Below, piece by piece: positions 8,663-15,292 of a stretch of 50,876 nucleotides of DNA; the stretch's first letter is position 1; each line of letters begins with the position of its first letter. The position numbers and the translations under genes are program-made. Under the pieces are notes generated by a model. It saw nothing but the letters and a program-made list of their open reading frames with translations. It was not told the DNA's origin and made no database searches. The stretch lies in the NCBI GenBank assembly GCA_031291445.1, contig JARLJA010000121.1, positions 1-50,876 on the forward strand. The letters run 5' to 3'. This DNA is from Xanthobacteraceae bacterium (GTDB lineage: Bacteria; Pseudomonadota; Alphaproteobacteria; Rhizobiales; Xanthobacteraceae).

Positions 8663-9228
8663 GGCCAGCCTCGCTCGATACCGGCAGTCTTGAGAAGCTC
8701 GGCAAGTCTCCTGCGTGCGTAGAACAGCCGCGTCTTGACCGTGTTCTCCGGAATCCCGACGATACCGGCGACCTCCTCCACGGATTTCTCGTGATAGTAG
8801 ACGAGGTCCACGATCTCCCGATGCTCCTGCGACAGTGCGCCCAGACATGTTCTCAGCGCCTCACCGGTGTCTTTTTTCTGCATCGCGACTTCGGGATCGT
8901 CGGACGTATCCTCGATCGCAGCCGCCGCTTCGTCGTCCAGTTCGGCGTCCTTGCGCCGGCGAAGGTTGGACAGCGCCTTGAAACGCGTGATCGCCAGCAC
9001 CCAGGTCGAGACCGCTGAACGCCCTTCGAACTTGCCGGCCTGGCGCCATACGTCGAGGAACACGTCGCTGATGAGATCCTCGGCGACCTGCTCGTTGCGC
9101 ACCAGCCGCAGTGCAAACCTGTAAACGCGGACGTGGTGCCTTGCATAGAACACCTGCATCGCCAGCCGGTCGCCGGATGCGATCCGCGCGATCAGCGCTT
9201 CATCGGTGGCGGCCTGGGCCGCGCTCAT
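8659..9228 (-). CDS. ECF-type RNA polymerase sigma factor
   Basis: A 189-residue sigma-70 family protein with region 2 at about residues 22-88 (FYARHHVRVYRFALRLVRN, AEDLISDVFLDVW, FEGRSAVSTWVLAITR) and region 4 at about 128-180 (LSQEHREIVDLVYYHEKSVEEVAGI, then an HTH with IPENTVKTRLFYARRRL). No region 3 is present, which defines an ECF factor. It is co-transcribed and translationally coupled with the anti-sigma gene. The start at 9228 gives the usual N-terminus; no strong ribosome binding site is visible, and an in-frame extension upstream cannot be excluded. Autoregulation is usual for this class, but I could not confidently place its promoter. Confidence 0.92.
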   Translation of the reverse strand: MSAAQAATDEALIARIASGDRLAMQVFYARHHVRVYRFALRLVRNEQVAEDLISDVFLDVWRQAGKFEGRSAVSTWVLAITRFKALSNLRRRKDAELDDEAAAAIEDTSDDPEVAMQKKDTGEALRTCLGALSQEHREIVDLVYYHEKSVEEVAGIVGIPENTVKTRLFYARRRLAELLKTAGIERGWP

Positions 9229-9442
9229 CGTCCAACTCGCAAGGTTGGTCGGATCGGTCGGGCGATGGGTTCGATTGTCACGCTGAAATTCTTTGCTGCT
9301 GCTGTCCCGAGTCCCAAGTTCGTATACCGCTTGCAGCAATCTCTCGACACGAACTTCGGAAACAAATGGGTCCTGGAAAATATAAATTTGCCCGTGCCCC
9401 TGGCTTTTCGACGATCCCGAGGGACGCGGCGCTCGCTTCGGC

Positions 9443-9477
9443 AGGGCAAATTGCCCTCGAATCGCGATCGAGGGCAA
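9443..9477 (-). terminator. Hairpin with three AGGGCAA/TTGCCCT arms
   Basis: TTGCCCTCGA (9451-9460) and TCGAGGGCAA (9468-9477) are perfect 10-bp inverted arms around a 7-base loop. A third copy, AGGGCAA (9443-9449), can pair with the same TTGCCCT instead. Reading the - strand, the hairpin follows the nrsF stop by about 50 bp and is followed by TTT, so a terminator for the sigF-nrsF transcript is the simplest reading. The alternative pairing also allows a switch-like structure. Confidence 0.45.
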
Positions 9478-9525
9478 GCCGCGGCCTAGGCGCCCAATAA
9501 AGGTATTACAATACGCATGACGGCG

Positions 9526-10164
9526 TCAGAAGCGCAGCAGCCGCGCGCCCGCGAGCGCGCCGGCCGCCGTCACCAGAGCCGTGGCGAGGGTGTACCAGGT
9601 CGCGACGAACAGCGGCGAGTCGTCCGGGCAATGTGACGCGTACAGGGTCGCAGCGAGACCGGCCGACAGCAGTCCCGCAACCGCGCCCGCCAGCGCCGGG
9701 CGTGTCGGCGCGCCATGGCGCAATCCCACCAGCGCCGCGGCCAGCACGGGCAGCGACAGGGCGGGAATCGCCACCAGGCAGACCCGGGAATTGGATCCGA
9801 CCAGCCGGGCGCCCCAGCTCAGCCGCTGCGGCATCGACAGATCGACGGCGACGCCCCCGGCGAGAAGCACGACCGGCAGCACCAGCAGCCATCCCCGCCA
9901 GCCCAGCGGCGCGGCGGGCCGCGCCAGGCGCAGACCGACGACGATGGCGGGGATCGCCAGCGAGAGCGTCACCGCGAATTTGAGATCGAAAAACGGGTTG
10001 TGGGTCGCCGCCATGAAGTCCGGGCGAACCCGCAGGGTCATCATGAAGATCATCGACGACAGCGCGCCGGCGCAGATCAGGCCGACGGTGAGCCAGGCCC
10101 CGGCGGGGCGCGACCTCCAGTCCTGGTCGGCGGCAAGCGTGCGAATGAGGTGCTCGGTATCCAT
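9526..10164 (-). CDS. nrsF: NrsF family anti-sigma factor (DUF1109), membrane protein
   Basis: A 212-residue integral membrane protein with six predicted spans and a short cytoplasmic N-terminus (MDTEHLIRTLAAD). This matches the NrsF/DUF1109 family, which sequesters SigF-type ECF sigma factors at the membrane. The family has two functionally important conserved cysteines; here Cys129 (RVCLVAIP) and Cys179 (SHCPDDSP) sit at corresponding positions. In Caulobacter this pair controls a response to heavy metals such as dichromate and cadmium. It begins 3 bp after the stop of the sigma gene, so they form one operon. A related signal here is an inference from the family. Confidence 0.9.
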   Translation of the reverse strand: MDTEHLIRTLAADQDWRSRPAGAWLTVGLICAGALSSMIFMMTLRVRPDFMAATHNPFFDLKFAVTLSLAIPAIVVGLRLARPAAPLGWRGWLLVLPVVLLAGGVAVDLSMPQRLSWGARLVGSNSRVCLVAIPALSLPVLAAALVGLRHGAPTRPALAGAVAGLLSAGLAATLYASHCPDDSPLFVATWYTLATALVTAAGALAGARLLRF

Positions 10165-10167
10165 TCG

Positions 10168-10725
10168 TCAGGTCCCCCGAAGCCGCGAGGCCAGGCTGGC
10201 AAGCCCGCGATGCAGGGCAACCCGGACCGCCCCCTCGCTCATCGACAGCTTGCTGGCCGTCTCCTTGATTGACGCGCTCTCCACCGCGATCGACTGCAGC
10301 ACGTCGCGCTGGCGCGGCGGCAGGCTCTCGAGGTGACTTGCAACTTCGCCCGGCGGCACCGTGTCCTCGACCGGGTCTCCGGGCAGAACCTCGGCGAAAT
10401 CATCGATGTTGACGAACACCCGCCGGCCCCGGCGCCGCAGGGCATCGATCAGCTTGTTGCGCGCGATGGCGAACAGCCACGGCGCGAACGGCGCGGTGTT
10501 GTCCCAGGTGTGCCGCTTCAGATGCACGGCGAGAAGAATCTCCTGCACGATGTCCTCGGCTTGGTCGACCGGCTGTCCCGCGCGGGCCAATCCACGACGC
10601 GTCGCAGCCCTCATGACCGGGGTCACGGCCTTGAGCAGGCGATGGTAGGCAATCGTGTCGCCCGCATCGGCCGACCGCATCAGGTCGGTCCATTCGCTGT
10701 CACGTCCGCTCAACTGCGTTCCCAC
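10168..10725 (-). CDS. sigF: SigF-like ECF sigma factor
   Basis: An ECF sigma factor of about 185 residues paired with NrsF. Region 2 shows QAEDIVQEILLAVHLKRHTWD and PFAPWLFAIARNKLIDALRRR. Region 4 shows LPPRQRDVLQSIAVESASIKETASKLSMSEGAVRVALHRGL. I choose the GTG at 10725 (product VGTQLSGRDSEW...) because related proteins begin similarly. The first ATG with conserved sequence after it is at 10680, and the longer upstream frame is unlikely to be translated. The neighbour nrsF and the upstream ECF-like promoter motif support an autoregulated stress sigma circuit. Confidence 0.88.
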   Translation of the reverse strand: MGTQLSGRDSEWTDLMRSADAGDTIAYHRLLKAVTPVMRAATRRGLARAGQPVDQAEDIVQEILLAVHLKRHTWDNTAPFAPWLFAIARNKLIDALRRRGRRVFVNIDDFAEVLPGDPVEDTVPPGEVASHLESLPPRQRDVLQSIAVESASIKETASKLSMSEGAVRVALHRGLASLASRLRGT

Positions 10726-10797
10726 ATAGCCATTCGCGCCCTCTCGTACGTTGTTACGGAGGCGGATGGCAATCACGCAATTGTGAACAAGCGTGAT

Positions 10798-10821
10798 TTC
10801 GCAAGCCGTTTCGGGGGTTAC
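10798..10821 (-). promoter_or_regulatory. Candidate SigF-type promoter for sigF-nrsF
   Basis: On the - strand GTAACC (10821-10816) is followed after 14 bases by CGAA (10801-10798). This resembles the GTAACC/CGAA elements I recall for Caulobacter SigF, although the spacer is about two bases short of that pattern. It would start transcription near 10790, roughly 65 bp before the GTG. A second, weaker match (GTAACA, 15 bases, CGAA) lies closer to the gene at 10732-10757. Confidence 0.4.
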
Positions 10822-10937
10822 GGGTCTGCCGCGGTTTTGCCCTGAGCAAGACCGAAGATTCCCTTTTTTCGCCCACCTGCAGACACGGCGTCGCGGCTCC
10901 CTGTGCGCCATTGGGGACGGCAAACGGGGAGATTGCC

Positions 10938-11558
10938 ATGAGCAGCAAGGCCAATGGGTGTTGGCCCGTCATCGTTGTTGCGGGGATTCTGGCGCTCGGG
11001 AGCGCGGCGGCCCGGGCCGCCGAAAATACCGACCAGCGGCCCACGACCGCGGCGGCGGCGAAGGCCGAACATCACGGCAGGCACCACGCGCATCACGCCT
11101 CGCGATCGCGCACCGACCAACACGCTGAAAAGGCGGCGGCCCAGAAGAAGCCCGACGCCGCCGGCCAGGCCGACCTGCCCCCGGCGGTCGCCAACGCCCA
11201 GGCCCAGATGGCGGCGGTCGACGCCGGCGGGCCGGCGGCCGGCACCAGCCAGCCGTCATCGCCTTCGCCGGCCGCGCAGGAGGCCGCTCCCGTCCAGAAC
11301 ACGGCGACCGACCTGACGCCGGCCGCAAGTGCCGAGGCGCCGATACTGGTCGCCGCCGACGAAATCAATGACCTCGACCGCGCCGTGCAGCCCGAGAAGC
11401 CGAGCGGAAAAATCTTCCGGCCGGCGCCGCTGACGCCTTACGTCTCGAACACGACCTCGGAAGACGCCTGGAACCAGACGTCGCTGATCGGCAAGGTTTT
11501 CATCATGCTGGGCGGATGCCTGACGCTCGCGTCCGCGGCCCGCATGTTCGTCGCCTGA
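10938..11558 (+). CDS. Secreted His-rich, Ala/Pro-rich protein of unknown function
   Basis: A 206-residue protein with a signal peptide (hydrophobic core about residues 12-28, ARAAE junction). It has a His cluster at about 44-60 (HHGRHHAHHASRSRTDQH), a long Ala/Pro/Gln-rich disordered stretch and, near the C-terminus, a more conserved segment (ILVAADEINDLDRAVQPE, then TSLIGKVFIMLGGCLTLASAARMFVA) whose last 22 residues form a membrane span. The GGGGAG box seven bases before the ATG fixes the start. It is divergent from sigF-nrsF. A metal-binding periplasmic role fits the His cluster and the neighbour but is only an inference; I do not recognise a family. Confidence 0.72.
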   Translation: MSSKANGCWPVIVVAGILALGSAAARAAENTDQRPTTAAAAKAEHHGRHHAHHASRSRTDQHAEKAAAQKKPDAAGQADLPPAVANAQAQMAAVDAGGPAAGTSQPSSPSPAAQEAAPVQNTATDLTPAASAEAPILVAADEINDLDRAVQPEKPSGKIFRPAPLTPYVSNTTSEDAWNQTSLIGKVFIMLGGCLTLASAARMFVA

Positions 11559-11583
11559 TCCGATCCGGCCTTCTCGTTCGATC

Positions 11584-11619
11584 GACGCCTCCGGCCGCGC
11601 TATTGCCGCCGGGGGCGTC
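11584..11619 (+). terminator. Imperfect GC-rich hairpin after the His-rich protein gene
   Basis: GACGCCTCCGGC (11584-11595) pairs with GCCGGGGGCGTC (11608-11619) at 11 of 12 positions, 25 bp after the upstream stop codon. No U tract follows, so termination is tentative. Confidence 0.35.
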
Positions 11620-11705
11620 GGCGTGCACATTGCGGCCCGCAAAGCAACGCGACGCGCGGCCGCCACGACGGCCACCCGCCGCGGCAATTCATGACGGGGC
11701 TGACC

Positions 11706-12485
11706 ATGACGACATTCGAGCACATCATCGTTGAGCACAAGGGCGCGGTCGGGATCATCCGGCTGAACCGTCCGAAAATGCTGAACGCACTTTCGTTCGG
11801 CGTGTTTCAGGAGATCGCCGCCGCGGTCGACGCGCTCGAAGGCGACGACGCCGTCGGCTGCATCCTGATCACCGGCAGCGAGAAGGCCTTCGCCGCCGGC
11901 GCCGACATCAAGGAAATGCAGCCGAAAGGCTTCATCGACATGTTCAACAGCGACTTCTCCGCCATCGGCGGCGGCCGCGTCGCCGCGTGCCGCAAGCCGA
12001 CGGTCGCCGCGGTCAGCGGCTATGCGCTCGGCGGCGGCTGCGAGCTCGCCATGATGTGCGACATCATCATCGCGGCCGACACCGCCAAGTTCGGACAGCC
12101 GGAAATCACGCTCGGCACCATTCCCGGCATCGGCGGCACCCAGCGCCTGACCCGCGCCGTCGGGAAGTACAAGGCGATGGACCTCTGCCTCACCGGCCGC
12201 ATGATGGACGCCGCGGAAGCCGAGCGCGCCGGCCTCGTCAGCCGCATCGTGCCCGCCGACCGGCTGCTCGAGGAAGCAACCGCGGTCGCCGAGAAGATCG
12301 CGTCGATGTCGCGTCCCACCGCCGCCATGGCGAAGAGCGCCGTCAACCGGGCGCTCGAGACCACCCTTGCCGAGGGCATGGAGGTCGAGCGCGACCTGTT
12401 TCATGCGACCTTCGCACTCGCCGACCGGTCGGAAGGCATGGCCGCCTTCATCGAGAAGCGGCCGCCCAGCTTCAAGAACCGCTAG
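11706..12485 (+). CDS. Enoyl-CoA hydratase
   Basis: Crotonase-superfamily enzyme of 259 residues that hydrates 2-enoyl-CoA to 3-hydroxyacyl-CoA in beta-oxidation. The ECH signature is clear: [10 protein letters not shown], the oxyanion-hole segment [18 protein letters not shown] with the first catalytic Glu (near residue 112), and [20 protein letters not shown] with the second Glu (near residue 132). Length and C-terminus ([13 protein letters not shown]) are canonical for the short-chain mitochondrial-type hydratase. The start at 11706 (MTTFEHI) is preferred over an ATG five codons earlier because it matches the family N-terminus. It is followed by a terminator hairpin, so it is probably monocistronic. 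Confidence 0.95.
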   Translation: MTTFEHIIVEHKGAVGIIRLNRPKMLNALSFGVFQEIAAAVDALEGDDAVGCILITGSEKAFAAGADIKEMQPKGFIDMFNSDFSAIGGGRVAACRKPTVAAVSGYALGGGCELAMMCDIIIAADTAKFGQPEITLGTIPGIGGTQRLTRAVGKYKAMDLCLTGRMMDAAEAERAGLVSRIVPADRLLEEATAVAEKIASMSRPTAAMAKSAVNRALETTLAEGMEVERDLFHATFALADRSEGMAAFIEKRPPSFKNR

Positions 12486-12512
12486 TGGTCCGACTCCAAC
12501 ATTCGCAGCGTC

Positions 12513-12539
12513 TTGGGGCGGACATGCGGTCCGCCCCAA
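12513..12539 (+). terminator. Intrinsic terminator-like hairpin after enoyl-CoA hydratase
   Basis: Perfect 11-bp stem TTGGGGCGGAC (12513-12523) and GTCCGCCCCAA (12529-12539) with a 5-base loop, 27 bp after the stop codon. The following AATAGTCTGTTG is only modestly T-rich. Confidence 0.65.
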
Positions 12540-12634
12540 ATAGTCTGTTGCCAAGGGCTCATTGACGCCGATCAAGCCGCGCGGAGGGCGACGCCGTAGA
12601 TTCGTTACAAGCCATCAACTCGTCGGCGGCGTCA

Positions 12635-14464
12635 ATGAACACTCACCCCCAGCAGGCTGCGCTCGAGAGCAACGCGATCGCGACATCGGACGCCGTCACC
12701 TTGTGGGGGCTGTTTTGTGCGCGCGTTCGGCGCACACCGTCCGCCATCGCCTATCGCGACTTCGACCCGGTCGCGGGGCACTGGCGCGACCATTCCTGGC
12801 AAGCGATCTTCGACCGCGTCGAACAGCTGCGCGCCGCGCTGTCGCGCGAGAGCCTGAATCCAGGCGATCGCGTTGCAATCCTGCTGCCGAACGGGGTCGA
12901 CTGGGCTTGCACCGACATCGCCGCGCACGGCATGGGCCTCGTGGTGGTCGGCCTCTACCCGCATGAAACCGCGGACAGCAATGCCTATATCCTGGGGCAT
13001 GCCGATGCGCGGCTGGCGATCTTGGACAGCACGGCGCGCTGGGCCTCGCTTGGGCCGCTGCGGTCCGAATTCCCCTTGCTCGAGCAGGTCTGGATCAAGG
13101 ACTGCGAGAACGGGCCGGCAACGGAAGCTTCGGGACCCGTGGTGCGCCCGTTCGCCGACGTCCTCGCTGGCACAGCGGCGCCGCCGGCACCACCCGCGGT
13201 GGACGCGGATGATGTCGCCACGCTGATCTACACCTCGGGCACGACCGGCCGGCCGAAGGGAGTGATGCTGTCTCACTTCGCCGTGCTGTGGAATGCACAG
13301 GCGACCTGTCGCGCGGTCTCGATCCGCTCCGACGATACCTTCCTGTCGATCCTGCCGCTCGCGCACGTGTTCGAGCGCACGGCCGGCTACTACCTTCCCA
13401 TGATGGTCGGCTGCACGGTCGCCTACGCGCGATCGCCGCAGGATCTGGCCGACGATCTCCGGGCGGTCCGCCCCACCGCGATGCTCGGCGTTCCGCTGGT
13501 GTTCGAGCGATTGTGTGCGACGATCCGCGCCAAGGCCGCCGGCCCCGCGGCAAGGCGGCTCTTGCAGCTGGCCATCGATCTCGGCTGGCAGGGCTTCCTC
13601 GCCGCGCAGCGCCGCGGCCGCCCTGGACCGGGTGCGCGCCTGCTGTGGCCGCTGCTCAGGCGCCTCGTGGCGGCGCCGGTGCTGGCGGCGTTCGGCGGAC
13701 GGCTTCGCGTCGTGTTCAGCGGCGGCGCGCCGCTGGAGGTCGGCGTCGCGCGGATGCTGATCGGCCTCGGCCTTCCGGTGGTGGAAGGCTACGGGTTGAC
13801 CGAGGCCGCGCCCGTGGTCGCCGCCAACCGGCCCGGTGACAACCTGCCCGGCTCGGTCGGCCGTCCGCTGGACGGGGTCGACGTCAAGCTCGGCCCGCAG
13901 GGCGAATTGCTGGTGCACTCGCCGTCGACGATGGCGGGATACTGGAAGGACGCGGAGCGCACGGGGAAGGCCATCGATGCCGCCGGGTGGCTCGCCACCG
14001 GCGACCTCGCCGAGATCGGCCCGGACGGCCACGTCTTCATTCGCGGCCGTCTGACCGAGATGATCGTCTTGTCGATCGGCGAGAAGGTCAATCCGAACGT
14101 GGTCGAGGCGAAGATCACCCGCGATCCGCTGTTCGCGCAGGCGATCGTGGTCGGCAACCGTCGCCCCCATCTCGTCGCGATCGTCGTGCTGGACACAGCG
14201 ATCTGGACGCACGTCGCCGCCGTGCGGGGCCTCGACCCGCGCCGGCCCAATCAAGCGGCCAGCAAGGCCGACCTGCTCGCGAGGATGACGGCGCAACTCA
14301 CCGGGCTGCCCCGTTTCGCCCAGGTTCGGGCGGTGCACCTGACGCTGGATCCCTGGACGCTCAAGGCCGGCCTGCTGACCCCGACGCTCAAGATCAAGCG
14401 TGAGCGCGTCGCGCTGTTGTACGCGAAAGAGATCGCGGAGCTCTATGCCGACCAGGGGGCCTAG
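12635..14464 (+). CDS. Long-chain fatty acid-CoA ligase (AMP-forming)
   Basis: ANL-superfamily ligase of 609 residues that activates fatty acids with ATP and CoA. The P-loop YTSGTTGRPKGVM lies near residues 198-210. LPLAHVFERTAGYY, VFSGGAPL and GYGLTEAAPVVAAN follow. The adenylate-binding motif is WLATGDLAEIGPDGHVFIRGR, and the C-terminal swivel shows LSIGEKVNPNVVEAKI. Size and motif spelling match FAA1/FadD15-type long-chain ligases rather than the shorter FadD. The gene is preceded by a terminator-bearing 149-bp gap and ends six bases from the convergent SDR gene. With the hydratase upstream and the SDR downstream it suggests a fatty-acid or related acyl-CoA pathway. Confidence 0.93.
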   Translation: MNTHPQQAALESNAIATSDAVTLWGLFCARVRRTPSAIAYRDFDPVAGHWRDHSWQAIFDRVEQLRAALSRESLNPGDRVAILLPNGVDWACTDIAAHGMGLVVVGLYPHETADSNAYILGHADARLAILDSTARWASLGPLRSEFPLLEQVWIKDCENGPATEASGPVVRPFADVLAGTAAPPAPPAVDADDVATLIYTSGTTGRPKGVMLSHFAVLWNAQATCRAVSIRSDDTFLSILPLAHVFERTAGYYLPMMVGCTVAYARSPQDLADDLRAVRPTAMLGVPLVFERLCATIRAKAAGPAARRLLQLAIDLGWQGFLAAQRRGRPGPGARLLWPLLRRLVAAPVLAAFGGRLRVVFSGGAPLEVGVARMLIGLGLPVVEGYGLTEAAPVVAANRPGDNLPGSVGRPLDGVDVKLGPQGELLVHSPSTMAGYWKDAERTGKAIDAAGWLATGDLAEIGPDGHVFIRGRLTEMIVLSIGEKVNPNVVEAKITRDPLFAQAIVVGNRRPHLVAIVVLDTAIWTHVAAVRGLDPRRPNQAASKADLLARMTAQLTGLPRFAQVRAVHLTLDPWTLKAGLLTPTLKIKRERVALLYAKEIAELYADQGA

Positions 14465-14470
14465 CGCCGG

Positions 14471-15172
14471 TCACGCGCCGGCGGCGCCGACGGTCATGCC
14501 GCCGCAGACATAGAGCACCTGCCCGGTCACGAAGCCGCTGTCGCGGTGCAGGAAGAACGCGATGGCGTTGGCGATGTCCTGCGGCGTGCCGAGGCGACGA
14601 ACCGGCACCGCGTCGATGATCGCCCTGGTACGGGGACTGTCGGCCGGATTGGCCCGCTTGAACAGCTCGGTGTTGATCGGCCCGGGACCGATCGCGTTCG
14701 CCGTGATACCGAATTTACCGAGCTCGAGCGCCCAGACCTTGGCCATGCCCTGCAGTGCCGCCTTGGAGCCGGCATAGACGGTGCGGAGCTCCTTGCCCAG
14801 CGCTGCGCGGGACGACACGTTGACGACGCGACCGAAGCCCGCGGCCTTCATGCCGGGCAGAACAGCCTGCAGGCACTGCAGCGCGCAGCGCGCGTTGAGG
14901 TGCATCACCGCGTCGAAATCCGCGAGCGTCTGCTGCTCGACGGAAGCCGGACGGACCATGCCGACATTGTTGACGAGACGCGTAATCGGCCCGCCCTCGA
15001 GCGCACGGGCAAGAGCGGCCGCAGTCTGATCCGGATCGGACAGGTCGGCGATCAGGCCGTCGCCCTCGCGGTCGATGCTGACGACGTCGAAGCCGTCGGC
15101 GCGGCAGCGCTCGACGGTGGCGCGGCCGATCCCCGCCGCCCCGCCGGTGACCAGAACCCGTTCGCGCGCCAT
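14471..15172 (-). CDS. Short-chain dehydrogenase/reductase (SDR)
   Basis: NAD(P)-dependent oxidoreductase of 233 residues with the classical SDR features: cofactor loop TGGAAGIGRA, acidic residue after beta-2 (SIDREGD), NNVG motif, catalytic Ser in NVSSRAA, and YAGSK with catalytic Tyr and Lys, then IGPGPINTELF. It is FabG-like in outline, but the substrate cannot be read from sequence. The start at 15172 (MARERVLVTGG) has a good GGGAGAAG box; a longer frame upstream to 15268 lacks family similarity. It is convergent with the acyl-CoA ligase. Confidence 0.92.
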   Translation of the reverse strand: MARERVLVTGGAAGIGRATVERCRADGFDVVSIDREGDGLIADLSDPDQTAAALARALEGGPITRLVNNVGMVRPASVEQQTLADFDAVMHLNARCALQCLQAVLPGMKAAGFGRVVNVSSRAALGKELRTVYAGSKAALQGMAKVWALELGKFGITANAIGPGPINTELFKRANPADSPRTRAIIDAVPVRRLGTPQDIANAIAFFLHRDSGFVTGQVLYVCGGMTVGAAGA

Positions 15173-15292
15173 GCTTCTTCTCCCGTCAAACGATGCTGTT
15201 GTTGGGAGGTGCTGTAGCACGATGGCCGCGGCGAGAACATCGCCGGCGGCGAACGGCTCCCCCGACAATTCGCGGGACCAGACGCGCTGCGA

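Noticed and set aside
12632-14338. Open frame of 568 codons on the - strand across the acyl-CoA ligase
   Set aside because: Antisense shadow of a gene with all adenylate-forming motifs; no ribosome binding site or plausible protein sequence.
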